A stretch of DNA of 64,000 nt from Chitinophaga polysaccharea (GCF_007829335.1 NZ_VIWO01000012.1:112412-176411); one strand, 5' to 3'; shown: positions 19,677-29,439, numbered from the stretch's first letter. Translations and numbers: made by a program. The notes: generated by a model not told the origin, from the letters alone.

Positions 19677-20714
19677 ATGCTTACACATCAAACGATGTAT
19701 AATGCCATCGTCGCCAAGGATGCTTCTTTTGAGGGAACGTTTATCACCGGCGTAAAAACTACCGGTATTTTCTGCAGGCCTACCTGCACCGCCAGGAAGC
19801 CAAAAGCCGAAAACGTCGAATTTTTCAAGACCGCAAGTGAAGCCATCAGCAAAGGATACAGGCCTTGCAAGATATGCCGGCCGCTGGAGCTGATCGGTGA
19901 AACACCCGGCGATATAAAACAACTACTGCAAGAGCTGGAAAAAGATCCCTCTACAAAACTGAAAGATGAAGACCTGGTAGCAAGGGGATTGGAACCACAT
20001 ACTATCCGGCGCTGGTTCCTGAAAAATCATGGCCTTACCTTTCATGCTTTTCAGCGGATGAGCCGTATCAACGCCGCCTTCAAAAAGCTGCAGGAAGGGG
20101 ATACGATTACCGCTGTAGCATTTGAAGCCGGTTATGAATCATTGAGTGGCTTCAATGATTCGTTCAAATCCATTTTTGGCATGTCGCCATCGCATCGCAG
20201 GGATAAGCGACTAATTAACCTCCACCGCCTGGAAACGCCGCTGGGCACCATGATTGCCTGCGCTACGGAAGAAGGTATCTGCCTGCTGGAATTCAGTGAC
20301 CGCAAAATGTTGGAAACAGCATTGAAAGACCTGGCCAGGCGATTAAATGCCGATATTATACAGGCCCCTCATCCTCACTTCGAGTCGTTAAAAACGGAGC
20401 TGGGAGAGTACTTCCAAGGAAACAGGCAACAGTTTTCCATACCGCTTTTCACACCGGGGACAGCATTTCAGCAACTGGTATGGCAGGCCCTTCAATCCAT
20501 TCCTTATGGAACAACAGCGTCTTATAAACAACAGTCACTGCTTATCCGCAAGCCGGAAGCCGTTCGTGCTGTAGCCAATGCCAACGGTATGAACCGGGTA
20601 TCTATCCTGGTTCCCTGTCATCGTGTTATCGGTGAAAATGGCCAGCTTACAGGCTATGGTGGCGGTTTATACAGAAAGCAGTGGCTGCTGGACCTGGAAA
20701 AAGCAAACAGGTAG
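19677..20714 (+). CDS. ada: Bifunctional Ada protein: alkylation-damage regulator and O6-alkylguanine-DNA alkyltransferase
   Basis: This 345-residue protein has three parts. The N-terminal Ada zinc domain carries C33, C37, C64 and C67 (FCRPTC and PCKIC), the four zinc cysteines that also repair methylphosphotriesters. A central AraC-type HTH follows (AVAFEAGYESLSGFNDSF). The C-terminal methyltransferase has active-site motif PCHRV, with acceptor Cys314, and closes with GYGGGLYRKQWLLDLE. All catalytic residues of E. coli Ada are present. It would remove methyl groups from DNA and, once methylated, activate its own regulon. The start at 19677 matches the E. coli N-terminus and has a promoter just upstream. 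Confidence 0.95.
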   Translation: MLTHQTMYNAIVAKDASFEGTFITGVKTTGIFCRPTCTARKPKAENVEFFKTASEAISKGYRPCKICRPLELIGETPGDIKQLLQELEKDPSTKLKDEDLVARGLEPHTIRRWFLKNHGLTFHAFQRMSRINAAFKKLQEGDTITAVAFEAGYESLSGFNDSFKSIFGMSPSHRRDKRLINLHRLETPLGTMIACATEEGICLLEFSDRKMLETALKDLARRLNADIIQAPHPHFESLKTELGEYFQGNRQQFSIPLFTPGTAFQQLVWQALQSIPYGTTASYKQQSLLIRKPEAVRAVANANGMNRVSILVPCHRVIGENGQLTGYGGGLYRKQWLLDLEKANR

Positions 20715-20804
20715 CCTTTATCATCTCTCCCTTATCATTCAACTATTATTCCCCTAAATACTTTTATCCTCAACGGATAAAGCCGAATACGCCTGCTTAA
20801 GATT

Positions 20805-22232
20805 ATGAAAAATAACCCGACATCTAACAAATGGTTTGCGCTGACCATTGTGCTGACAGCGCCTTTACTGTACGTTATTGACATCTTTATTATCAATATG
20901 GCCATACCTGGCATCCAGCAAGGAGTACATGCCACCAACGGAGAAATGCAGTTAGTAATAGCCGGCTACCTGCTGGGGAGCGCCTCCCTGCTAATCATAG
21001 GCGGACGGGCCGGCGATTACCTGGGTAAAAAGAAGGTGTTCTTATGGGGCATGATACTATTTACGCTCACCTCCTGTTGCTGTGGATTATCACAAACTGC
21101 GATGCAGCTGAATAGTATGCGCTTCTTTCAAGGGGTAAGTTCGGCCCTGATGGTGCCACAATCTATTGCCTATATCCAGGTATTATTTACAGATTCTAAA
21201 GAAAGGGCTAAAGCAATTGGCTGGTATGGGGCTACGCTCAGTATCGCCGCCATTATTGGTCAGATCCTGGGTGGCTGGCTGGTAGATACTCACCTGATAG
21301 TAGCAGGTTGGCGGCTCATCTTTTTTATTAACCTGCCAGTAGGCATAGCTGCTACCTGGGCCATTGCGCGGTTCCTCCCGGAAACCAATAGGGTAACCAC
21401 GGGTACCTTTGATTACACCGGAGCAGGAATACTAACCACGGGCCTCATCTGTTTAATTTATCCATTGACTAAAGGCAGGGAGCTTGGCTGGCCAGCATGG
21501 AGCATCTGGTTGATGCTGTTATCATTGTTCACATTCACTTACCTGTGGATAGATCAAAAAAAGAAGAAACAGCATCTCAAAATCCCGTTGCTCGACATTT
21601 CTCTTTTCACCATGAAGGAATTTAATCTCGGTTTGTTGGCAGTGTTGTTCCACTTCATGATGCATACCGCCTATCTGTTGATGATCGCCGTTTATTTACA
21701 GGATGGCCTTCACCTTAGCGCATTGGAATGCGGAATGTACTTCCTTCTTCATGCCGTTTTATTTATGATTACTTCAATGCTGGCAGGGAAACTGATTCCC
21801 CGGTATGGCAAGCGGGTTTTGCTGGCGGGAATAATGATTATACTTTTCTCTTTTTTATTACAGGTAAAAATCTATCACCCTCAAATGCAGCGTTGGTGGC
21901 CCATTGCACTTATTGGGGTGTATGGGCTTGGCAATGGAATGGTATTGCCATCTCTCCTGACAATTGTACTAAGAAGCATCCCTGTAAAATTTGCAGGCAC
22001 TGCCTCCGGCGTGTTCTCTACGTTCCAGCAAACAGCTTCCGCACTCGGCATCAGTATTATTGGGGGCGTGTTCTATCATATGATTGATATTCAGCCCCAT
22101 CCTGATTACCTCATTGCTTTTAAAAGCGGGATGGCTGCAGATATAGCCTGTTTGATCATGGTAGCGATTATACTCTGGCTATTGCCGGTACCGGTAAACG
22201 ACGACAGCCCTGAAACTATAGCCCTGGAATAA
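20805..22232 (+). CDS. MFS exporter, DHA2 (14-TM) family
   Basis: This 475-residue integral membrane protein has about 14 hydrophobic helices. Motif A-like GGRAGDYLGKKKVF lies between TM2 and TM3, and the motif C region is near ATLSIAAIIGQILGGWLV. DHA2 members (QacA/EmrB-like) export drugs or other hydrophobic compounds using the proton gradient. It follows ada by 90 bp on the same strand. Its stop is 37 bp from the 3' end of the convergent tryptophan dioxygenase gene. Confidence 0.9.
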   Translation: MKNNPTSNKWFALTIVLTAPLLYVIDIFIINMAIPGIQQGVHATNGEMQLVIAGYLLGSASLLIIGGRAGDYLGKKKVFLWGMILFTLTSCCCGLSQTAMQLNSMRFFQGVSSALMVPQSIAYIQVLFTDSKERAKAIGWYGATLSIAAIIGQILGGWLVDTHLIVAGWRLIFFINLPVGIAATWAIARFLPETNRVTTGTFDYTGAGILTTGLICLIYPLTKGRELGWPAWSIWLMLLSLFTFTYLWIDQKKKKQHLKIPLLDISLFTMKEFNLGLLAVLFHFMMHTAYLLMIAVYLQDGLHLSALECGMYFLLHAVLFMITSMLAGKLIPRYGKRVLLAGIMIILFSFLLQVKIYHPQMQRWWPIALIGVYGLGNGMVLPSLLTIVLRSIPVKFAGTASGVFSTFQQTASALGISIIGGVFYHMIDIQPHPDYLIAFKSGMAADIACLIMVAIILWLLPVPVNDDSPETIALE

Positions 22233-22269
22233 CATCGGGCAGGAGCAGCTTCACTCCTACCCGAAACAG

Positions 22270-23229
22270 CTATACTCGATATGATTTCAGCACATTCATC
22301 ACCCACGACCTACCCCATTGATCAACCTGCTCTTCTGTCCACAGGTAAGGAAAGAATATCCTTTTCTGGAATCTGGGAGGAAGGTATTTCTGCCAGTTGG
22401 TGCCACCAGTAGCAGCAATGTCTACCGGATCGCGTTCCAGGTAACGAACGGCAGATTTATAGTGTGACAATGGCCATTCTACATTCACAAATAGATCCAG
22501 CTTCCGGAGCTCTTCTTCTACGGCTTCCATGTTTTCACCGCGTTGGCGCAGCGCCTGGTACAAGGAAGAGAAGTTGGTATGCACATTGTCTTCCGCGAGT
22601 TGCAGGAACTGTGCTGCATATTTGGCGATAAACTGTTGCAGCGTGAGGGTTTGCTTGCCGGTAGATAATTCAGAGGCGCCGGACTTCCAATAAATATGTT
22701 CAAACTTTTCTTTGATGGTAGCGTGTTTCAACTCTTCCCGTTTGGCCAGGCTTACCAGCTGTGTGAAATCCGTAGCATAAATTTCTATCATACGGTATTG
22801 CCCGGACTGGAAGCCACTGGCGGGAAGGAGCGACATCCTGAATTTCAGGAACTGTTCTTTGTCCATACCATCTACCATGATATCAAAAGAAGATACCAGG
22901 GCGGTGAAGTAAGCATTGATCCGCTTCAGCTTTGTGGCAAAAATATCGGCTGTCAATGAAGTATTGCCGGCTATTTGTTTGCACTCATGCAAGGTGAGTT
23001 TAAAATACAGCTCTGTGATCTGGTGATACATGATAAAGATTTCCTCATCGGGATAGGACGTCTTTGGATGTTGCAGGCTCAACAAAGTATCAAGGTGGAT
23101 ATAATCCCAATAGGTAAGGTAGTCGGCGTAGAGCAATCCGTCGAGATAAGCGTTGAGATCCTGCCCCATGGCGGCATATTTCTCCTGTAACCTCAATAGT
23201 CTATCTTTAATTTCTGGTGTTATTTCCAT
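22270..23229 (-). CDS. kynA: Tryptophan 2,3-dioxygenase family heme protein
   Basis: This 319-residue helical protein has the TDO landmarks. DEEIFIMYHQITELYFK carries the tryptophan-binding-region His (H69). SGFQSGQYRMIE carries the substrate-carboxylate Arg (R146). SHYKSAVRYLERDP carries the heme-ligand His (H256) and leads into ATGGTNWQKYL, the counterpart of the usual GTGGSSGYxYL. It opens the indole ring of L-tryptophan to N-formylkynurenine. It is the second gene of an operon behind kynureninase, 7 bp apart. The sequence is divergent from classical TDO, so related indole substrates cannot be excluded. Confidence 0.88.
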   Translation of the reverse strand: MEITPEIKDRLLRLQEKYAAMGQDLNAYLDGLLYADYLTYWDYIHLDTLLSLQHPKTSYPDEEIFIMYHQITELYFKLTLHECKQIAGNTSLTADIFATKLKRINAYFTALVSSFDIMVDGMDKEQFLKFRMSLLPASGFQSGQYRMIEIYATDFTQLVSLAKREELKHATIKEKFEHIYWKSGASELSTGKQTLTLQQFIAKYAAQFLQLAEDNVHTNFSSLYQALRQRGENMEAVEEELRKLDLFVNVEWPLSHYKSAVRYLERDPVDIAATGGTNWQKYLPPRFQKRIFFPYLWTEEQVDQWGRSWVMNVLKSYRV

Positions 23230-23236
23230 CGTGTGC

Positions 23237-24538
23237 TTAGTTTCGGTGCGTGATGATTGTTTTGCTGATGGTCATTAAGCGCTCTCCTGCCAGGAATACG
23301 TCTTCAAAGCTATTGTACAGTGGTACAGGGCTGAGCCTGATTACATTGGGCTCGCGCCAGTCGCCCAAAACATGATGGGCCATTAAAGCATTAAATATTT
23401 CTTTGGCGTTGTGCTTAGCCACAATAGATACCTGGGCTCCTCTGTCTTCAGCGGTAGCAGGTGTTATGATCTTATACTGTTCAAACCCCAGCTGTTTATT
23501 TACTTCGCCGATGATATAGCACAGGTAGGCGGTGAGCTGTTCACTCTTTTTCCTTAGCGGCTCAATGAAGCCGGCTTTCTCAAAAATTTTCAGGGAGGCA
23601 TGATACAAAGCCATTGGGATCACCTGGGTGCAGCTCACCTGCCAGCCATCCGCGCCAGCTTCCGGGATAAATCCTTTCTCCATCTTAAACCGTTGTTGCT
23701 CATTATAGCCCCACCAGCCGGCAAAGCGATGCAGGGATGTATCGGAGAAATGTTTTTCGTGCACAAATATCCCGCTGATACCACCAGGGCCTGCATTCTG
23801 ATATTTGTAGGAACACCAGCAGGCGAAGTCAATATCCCAGTCGTGCAGTTTTACAGGTACATTGCCAGCAGCATGTGCCAGGTCGAAGCCTACCACTGCG
23901 CCTGCAGCGTGTCCCGCCTGGGTAATGGCTGGCATATCGAACCATTGACCGGTAAAGTAATTGATGCCACCGAAGAGTACCAATGCAATCTGTTCGCCGT
24001 TATCGGCAATAGCAGCCAGGATATCTGCGGTGCTCAACGTGTTTTCCCCCGCTCTGGGCGCCACTTCTATAATCGCGTCCTTCGGATCGTACCCATGAAA
24101 CCTTACCTGGCTTTCTATGGCATATTGGTCAGAGGGAAAGGCGCCGGCTTCCATGATGATTTTGAATCGCCCGGCTGTAGGCCGGTAAAAGCTCACCATC
24201 AGCAGGTGCAGGTTAACCGTTAACGTATTCATAGGGCATACCTCTGCGGCACTGGCGCCTACGATAGTACCCATTAACCGTTTCAGCTCTTTATGATAAT
24301 ACATCCAGGGAGTATCTCCTTCAAACCATCCTTCTACGGCCATGTTTTCCCAGTTGTTGAGCTGTTGATCTACATAACTCCGCGCCGTTTTAGGTTGTAA
24401 TCCCAGCGAATTACCACATAAATAAATGAAGGGTATTCCATTTTGCTGCGGGAACAGGAATTCATGCCTGAACGCATGTAATGGGTCTTGCTGATCCAGG
24501 CTTTGCGCAAAAGCCCGCTGATTTTCAAAAAGCATCAC
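23237..24538 (-). CDS. kynU: Kynureninase
   Basis: This 433-residue PLP enzyme starts at the double ATG at 24538/24535. It has NSLGLQPKTA near the N-terminus, GFDLAHAAGNVP (PLP-ring Asp) and the Schiff-base Lys K245 in CSYKYQNAGPGG. The C-terminal NVIRLSPVPLYNSFEDV is characteristic of kynureninase. It hydrolyses kynurenine or 3-hydroxykynurenine to anthranilate or 3-hydroxyanthranilate plus alanine. It is the first gene of the operon with TDO. The formamidase needed between the two steps is not in the window. Confidence 0.95.
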   Translation of the reverse strand: MMLFENQRAFAQSLDQQDPLHAFRHEFLFPQQNGIPFIYLCGNSLGLQPKTARSYVDQQLNNWENMAVEGWFEGDTPWMYYHKELKRLMGTIVGASAAEVCPMNTLTVNLHLLMVSFYRPTAGRFKIIMEAGAFPSDQYAIESQVRFHGYDPKDAIIEVAPRAGENTLSTADILAAIADNGEQIALVLFGGINYFTGQWFDMPAITQAGHAAGAVVGFDLAHAAGNVPVKLHDWDIDFACWCSYKYQNAGPGGISGIFVHEKHFSDTSLHRFAGWWGYNEQQRFKMEKGFIPEAGADGWQVSCTQVIPMALYHASLKIFEKAGFIEPLRKKSEQLTAYLCYIIGEVNKQLGFEQYKIITPATAEDRGAQVSIVAKHNAKEIFNALMAHHVLGDWREPNVIRLSPVPLYNSFEDVFLAGERLMTISKTIITHRN

Positions 24539-24906
24539 GTAAAAAATAATTTTAAATGGTCAGTGATTACCTCCATGTTGGTGTATCATGGGTGCGATAT
24601 ATTGAATAATAAAATGAGTGGTAAGTAGCAGAAAGGAGTATCTGCTAATGGGAGGACCTCCTACTAGGATGGCCTGTTAATAATATTTTTGAAAATATTT
24701 CCCATTGGTTGGAACGGTAAACAAAGCAAGGTTAATTTGGGGAAATTGCCAAAAAAAAATGTTGATATGAGGTGGTAGTTAACGCCATAAAGCAGGCAAC
24801 GTTAATTAACGATATGTTTATCTACAGATTAAACCGCCCAGCGTACTTTTAGTATATATTAATCGGTGTTTAGTATATCTTACACTGGGTTTATAACTAT
24901 CGAAAT
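24539..24906. promoter_or_regulatory. Divergent promoter region of kynU and the phosphoesterase gene
   Basis: This 368-bp AT-rich gap has no gene. The 10-mer TTTAGTATAT occurs at 24848-24857 and 24869-24878, 21 bp apart, just before the phosphoesterase start. The spacing of two helical turns suggests a tandem binding site. No regulator gene lies next to it. Confidence 0.4.
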
Positions 24907-27498
24907 ATGAATACAGGACCACATTTTTTTCTAAAAACTGCTGCAGTTTGCCTTTTACTGGCTGCGCAAAGCTTGCAAGCGCAGGTATCAGATCCTCCGG
25001 AGAAGCATAAGGATATCAGGAAGCCGGTAGATACCTCGTGGCACCAGTCTCTGGCAGGTGACAAGCTATTGCCAAACGGGCAAATATTAACGCCAGCAGG
25101 GCAAGGACTTAATCTGGCAGAGGGTACCCGGGTATTAAACCTGGAATGCGCTCACCACCAAAATGTGCTCATTGCAAAAACCAATAGGCGCCTGGCCTTT
25201 ATTGATACCAGGGAATATAACATACTTAAATATTACGACTACCCCAATAAGGAATCAGGCTCCATGAATGGCCTGGCAGTAAGTGAAAATGACGCTACTG
25301 TCTATTTTACCGGGCTGCAAAAAAATCTATATGTAGGAAATGTGAGTCCTTCGGGAACGTTTACGCTGACAAACACCATCGACCTGTCTGTTAATAATAA
25401 AAGTACCAATCCTTTGGGCATTGGGTTATGTCCCAATAACATGGCGTTTGTAGCCCTGGCCATCACCAACGAAATTGCTGTGGTAGATCTTTCCAAAGGC
25501 AAGCTACTAGGCAGGATCCCCGTGGGGGTTTGTCCTTATGCCGTTGTTATCAGTAAAGATAAAAAACTGGCTTTCGTCAGTAATTTCGGAGGACCACATG
25601 CTAAAAAAGGCGACAAAACAGAAAAATCGGCCGGAACAGATGTGGCGGTAGATGACCGGTCGGTAGCGCTGCGCGGCTCTGTTATCGTTATTGATATTCA
25701 ATCGAGGAAAAAGATAGCCGATATCGCCACCCGTATTCACCCCGAGTCCATGGTATTATCGCCCGACGGCAAATCATTGTATGTAACAGATGATAGTGGC
25801 GATGGCATTAGCGTGATAGATGTAAAGAGCCTGAAAGTCATCAATACCATGAGCACCAAGCCTGATCCATCTCTTCCCTATGGTAGCCTGACAACGGCGC
25901 TGGCATTCAGTGCCGACGGAAAAACATTATTGGCTTCCAATGCCGGTAACAACTCCATTGCGCTTATTGATCCGCATCACCCGCAAAAAGCTCCTTACGG
26001 CTTTATTGCTGCCGGCGGCTTCCCTGGTACTATCTGCACTGCAGGCAATAATCTATTTATTGGTAACGTGACGGCACTGAAAGGGCAGGTGCAGAAAGTT
26101 GAACTCCCCGGCAGTAAGGCTGAAGTTGAAGCCTACACCGCGGAGGCCAAAAAAGGATTTCACTTTATAGATTTATTAAGAGCACAGGCTGCCGCCAATT
26201 CAAATGCAATGCCTAAGCCTATTCCTGATAACCCGGGTGAACCGTCGTCCATCAAGCATGTAGTATATATCATTAAAGAGAATAAAAAATTTGACCAGGT
26301 ACTGGGAGACATCGGCAAGGGGAATTGTGACCCTAAGCTTGTTGAATTTGGGAACGAAACAACGCCCAATACCCACGCACTGGCAAAGCAATTTGCACTG
26401 CTGGACAATTACTACTGTAATGGCGTTAACTCCAGCGATGGCCACCAATGGGCTATCCAGGGGATTACTACGCCTTACCATGAAAAAGATTTCTCCAATG
26501 GGCATTGCGCCTATGATTTTGGAACAGATCCCCTCTCCTACGCCGGCTGCGGTTTTATCTGGAATCACCTTTTGCGCAAAGGCATTTCATTCCGGAACTT
26601 TGGAGAAACAGACCTCGCTGAAATAACCAGGGGAAAAACCTGGACCGATGTGTATAATGCCTGGAAAAATAAAAACGATTCCGCCCAGTATAAGTGTTCC
26701 TACGCCATGAAAAGCCTGGAGAAGTACAGCGACCTGCGTTATCCCGGATGGAACATGAATATTACCGACCAGGTCAGGGCCGATGCATTTATCAATGCGC
26801 TGAAGGAATACGAAGCAGCAGGCAGCCTGCCCGAATTCCTGATCATCTATTTACCTAACGATCATACCAGCGGGTACAGTGAGGAAAATCCTACTCCCCG
26901 CGCTTATGTAACAGATAACGACTGGGCTACCGGCCGGGTGGTAGAAGCGCTTTCCAAAAGCTCATTCTGGAAGGATATGGCTATCTTCATCAATGAAGAT
27001 GATCCTCAAAGTGGAACGGACCACGTGGATGGGCATCGTTCATTCTGTTTGATTGCCAGTCCTTTTGTAAAGCATGATGCCACCATCAGCAATTTTTACA
27101 ATCAATCATCTGTACTGCACACCATCTGCCAGATATTCGGGGTACAGCCTATGAACCAGTTGGTAGCAGCCGCTCCGTTAATGACCGCCTGCTTCCAGGA
27201 AACACCCGACTATACCGCGTATAACAGCCTGACGCCTACTATTGCGATCAATGAAATGAATCCCGGCAAGGATAAAATTAAAAGCAAAACCACCGCCAGG
27301 TTGGCGCCCATGACGCAGAAAATGGATTTCTCCAAACCGGATCTCATTGACAGAGATGCCCTGCTGTTTAGTGAATACGTATGGTCAACGATACATGGCG
27401 ATAAGCCGTTTCCGAAACAATACTTCGGTGCGCATCAAAAAGGTTTAAAAGCCCTCGGCCTGAAAGTAGATGCTAAGCAAGATGATGATGACGATTGA
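24907..27498 (+). CDS. Exported YVTN beta-propeller/phosphoesterase fusion protein
   Basis: This 863-residue protein starts with a signal peptide (cleavage after SLQA). Residues of about 60-400 form a YncE-like seven-bladed propeller with repeated blade motifs such as AFVALAITNEIAVVDLS, SLYVTDDSGDGISVID and LLASNAGNNSIALID. Residues of about 455-770 form a PF04185-type phosphoesterase domain: HVVYIIKENKKFDQVLGD at the start, SSDGHQWAIQG, and FINEDDPQSGTDHVDGHR with the metal-binding Asp and His. That family includes acid phosphatases and phospholipase C. The C-terminus ends in five Asp residues. It probably hydrolyses a phosphodiester or phosphomonoester outside the cytoplasm; the substrate is unknown. 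Confidence 0.9.
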   Translation: MNTGPHFFLKTAAVCLLLAAQSLQAQVSDPPEKHKDIRKPVDTSWHQSLAGDKLLPNGQILTPAGQGLNLAEGTRVLNLECAHHQNVLIAKTNRRLAFIDTREYNILKYYDYPNKESGSMNGLAVSENDATVYFTGLQKNLYVGNVSPSGTFTLTNTIDLSVNNKSTNPLGIGLCPNNMAFVALAITNEIAVVDLSKGKLLGRIPVGVCPYAVVISKDKKLAFVSNFGGPHAKKGDKTEKSAGTDVAVDDRSVALRGSVIVIDIQSRKKIADIATRIHPESMVLSPDGKSLYVTDDSGDGISVIDVKSLKVINTMSTKPDPSLPYGSLTTALAFSADGKTLLASNAGNNSIALIDPHHPQKAPYGFIAAGGFPGTICTAGNNLFIGNVTALKGQVQKVELPGSKAEVEAYTAEAKKGFHFIDLLRAQAAANSNAMPKPIPDNPGEPSSIKHVVYIIKENKKFDQVLGDIGKGNCDPKLVEFGNETTPNTHALAKQFALLDNYYCNGVNSSDGHQWAIQGITTPYHEKDFSNGHCAYDFGTDPLSYAGCGFIWNHLLRKGISFRNFGETDLAEITRGKTWTDVYNAWKNKNDSAQYKCSYAMKSLEKYSDLRYPGWNMNITDQVRADAFINALKEYEAAGSLPEFLIIYLPNDHTSGYSEENPTPRAYVTDNDWATGRVVEALSKSSFWKDMAIFINEDDPQSGTDHVDGHRSFCLIASPFVKHDATISNFYNQSSVLHTICQIFGVQPMNQLVAAAPLMTACFQETPDYTAYNSLTPTIAINEMNPGKDKIKSKTTARLAPMTQKMDFSKPDLIDRDALLFSEYVWSTIHGDKPFPKQYFGAHQKGLKALGLKVDAKQDDDDD

Positions 27499-27513
27499 TG
27501 CTGAGATAAATAT

Positions 27514-27552
27514 ATCCCGTCCTGGAATGGTTTTACTATTGCAGGACGGGAT
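27514..27552. terminator. Hairpin between convergent genes
   Basis: Perfect 11-bp stem ATCCCGTCCTG (27514-27524) with CAGGACGGGAT (27542-27552) and a 17-nt loop. It lies between the convergent phosphoesterase and small membrane protein genes, so it can serve both; there is no long T run on either side. Confidence 0.65.
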
Positions 27553-27561
27553 CATTACCCG

Positions 27562-27975
27562 CTATATAAACATCTGTATATAAGCAGTTATAAAAGCCCC
27601 CCATGCCACACTCAGCATTACCAATACAACCCTAAGCCAGTACCTCCATGCCACCCACACATAAAACCCTACCGTAAGTATTGTTAATAACAGCAAAAAT
27701 TGATTGGACCTCAAAAAAGTAAAACAGTTCAGCGCCAGGTAAAAGTTCACGATTCCGATAAAAGCAATACCGCTACTATGTGTGGCATTGAATCCTATCC
27801 ATGATTTCCACATCATCAGTTTTTCTGAAATCAGTAGCGAAGCATCTTTCATTTCTTCTATCAGTTTTTCATTGCGGGGAAACAATTTATTGGTCCACAG
27901 CGTAGCACGGAGGTGAGAAAGGCCCATCAGTCCGATAATGGCCGACCCTGTCTCCCAGAGATATTGAGCTATCAT
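27562..27975 (-). CDS. Small integral membrane protein of unknown function
   Basis: This 137-residue protein has four predicted hydrophobic helices (near residues 8-20, 65-82, 92-110 and 115-135) and no catalytic motif. It follows the methyltransferase gene by 3 bp on the same strand, so the two are almost certainly co-transcribed and perhaps translationally coupled. I cannot name a function. Confidence 0.75.
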   Translation of the reverse strand: MIAQYLWETGSAIIGLMGLSHLRATLWTNKLFPRNEKLIEEMKDASLLISEKLMMWKSWIGFNATHSSGIAFIGIVNFYLALNCFTFLRSNQFLLLLTILTVGFYVWVAWRYWLRVVLVMLSVAWGAFITAYIQMFI

Positions 27976-27978
27976 AGA

Positions 27979-28707
27979 TTAATATATTTTCTGTCCATAA
28001 ATAAACAACACACTTCCTACCCGATAACTTTGCACCTGTAACTGCTCACTGTCAAATAGCGCCAGGGTTTGCCGTTCAGACCAAATTTCGCCGAATTCAC
28101 CGATAGTACGGAACAGCAACATAAAAACACGACCGATGATCTTCTCGCCTGTCATGGTGTAACAATAGAACCTTCCCCCCTTTTTCAACACCCGCAGGAT
28201 TTCATTAACAAAATCCTGCTTATTGTCAAAAAGGTGAATAGTTCCAAAGCTGCAAATGGTATCGAAAGTATTGTCGGCAAAGGGCAGATCAAAGGCATTG
28301 CCCTGTAATAAACTGATGTGAGTGGGCAGGATACCCTTTTCTCCCAATAGCCGGGACTGAGCTATCTTCAACATTTCTAGTGATCTGTCGAAAAGCGTAC
28401 AATGATTGGGGGTAGTGCTATATAATAGCGCTGTTTGCGCCAGGCCGCCACAACCGATGTCCAGCACTGTTCCACGCGAATGCAGGATAGCCTCTGCGGC
28501 GAATCTTTGTAACTCTCCTCTACTGCAATCCCAAATAGTCCGGTTGAACATTTCGGTGCCTACCAGGCGTTCATAATACTTTGCTTTGTTATCATACCTG
28601 GCTCCTTTAATATTTTCCAGAGATGTATAAATTCCCTGGCCGCTTATCAACTTAAATTTATGTGAATAGCTCATCTCCCCTGTTGTTCCTGCAAAATTAG
28701 CGGACAA
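27979..28707 (-). CDS. Class I SAM-dependent methyltransferase
   Basis: This 242-residue soluble enzyme has Rossmann-fold motif I VLDIGCGGLAQT, the acidic loop CTLFDRSLEMLKIA and LPFADNTFDTICSFGTIHL (motif II/III). LRVLKKGGRFYCYT is the usual post-motif of the Methyltransf_11 group. The substrate is unknown. It is the middle gene of a minus-strand cluster: Crp-like regulator, methyltransferase, membrane protein. Confidence 0.88.
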   Translation of the reverse strand: MSANFAGTTGEMSYSHKFKLISGQGIYTSLENIKGARYDNKAKYYERLVGTEMFNRTIWDCSRGELQRFAAEAILHSRGTVLDIGCGGLAQTALLYSTTPNHCTLFDRSLEMLKIAQSRLLGEKGILPTHISLLQGNAFDLPFADNTFDTICSFGTIHLFDNKQDFVNEILRVLKKGGRFYCYTMTGEKIIGRVFMLLFRTIGEFGEIWSERQTLALFDSEQLQVQSYRVGSVLFIYGQKIY

Positions 28708-28732
28708 CCTGCTCCCGAAAAATGAACCTGGG

Positions 28733-29302
28733 TTAAGAAATGCGTTTCCGGATCCTGCTCAGTGCCTGGGGTGTAATACCGATGTAGGATGCCAGGTATT
28801 TCTGGGGCACCTGCTGCAATAAGTGAGGGGCTTTATGAAAGAGGTCGAGATAACGCTCTTCGGCAGATTTTAAGAGAAAGGAAAGCTCCCTTTCCGATTT
28901 CAGTAAAAGTAGCTGTTCTGTGGCCAGCCGCCCTATTCTTTCCACGATCTTCAACCGGCTGTACATCTCCTGCAAATCGTCATAATGGATGCGCCACAGG
29001 GTCGTTTCGGCCAGTGTTTCACCATAATAGAGGGAAGGTTTACGGGTATAAAAAGAGCTGAAGACGGTCATAAACCAGCCTTCAAATGAAAAGCCGATAG
29101 TAGTATCGTTGCCTTCCTTATCTTCTATATAAAAACGCAGCAATCCCTGATCAACAAATGTCAGGTAGTTTTCCGTTTCTCCGGCTTTCAGGTAAAAGGT
29201 TTTCGCAGGGTAAATTTTCTGCTCAAAACGGGAAGAGAAAAGCAGCCAGTCTTCGTCGGAGATAGCTACCTGTTTCAAGAGGAATTGATGCATGAGTTGC
29301 AT
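28733..29302 (-). CDS. Crp/Fnr-family transcriptional regulator
   Basis: This 189-residue protein has a cyclic-nucleotide-binding-like beta-roll (residues about 20-115, with IYPAKTFYLKAGETENYLTF) and a helical end with VPQKYLASYIGITPQALSRIRK, the HTH recognition region. Bacteroidota proteins of this short type usually lack the residues for cAMP binding, and their effectors are unknown. It is encoded 25 bp upstream of the methyltransferase gene on the same strand and probably regulates that small operon. Confidence 0.88.
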   Translation of the reverse strand: MQLMHQFLLKQVAISDEDWLLFSSRFEQKIYPAKTFYLKAGETENYLTFVDQGLLRFYIEDKEGNDTTIGFSFEGWFMTVFSSFYTRKPSLYYGETLAETTLWRIHYDDLQEMYSRLKIVERIGRLATEQLLLLKSERELSFLLKSAEERYLDLFHKAPHLLQQVPQKYLASYIGITPQALSRIRKRIS

Positions 29303-29371
29303 AGTACGTCATATTATACAATGAAGATAAGCGCTAAAATTCGGACCAGGTAATTTCCGGAGGGTGTACTA

Positions 29372-29408
29372 AAACAACAAAGCCGCCCAAAGGCGGCTTT
29401 ATTGTTGT
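29372..29408 (-). terminator. Terminator of the second SusC/SusD operon
   Basis: Perfect 9-bp stem AAAGCCGCC (29379-29387) with GGCGGCTTT (29392-29400) and a 4-nt loop. On the minus strand it is followed by a T-rich tract. It lies 40 bp past the SusD stop. Confidence 0.85.
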
Positions 29409-29439
29409 CTTCACTTTTCTACTAAACTATTGCCACGCT

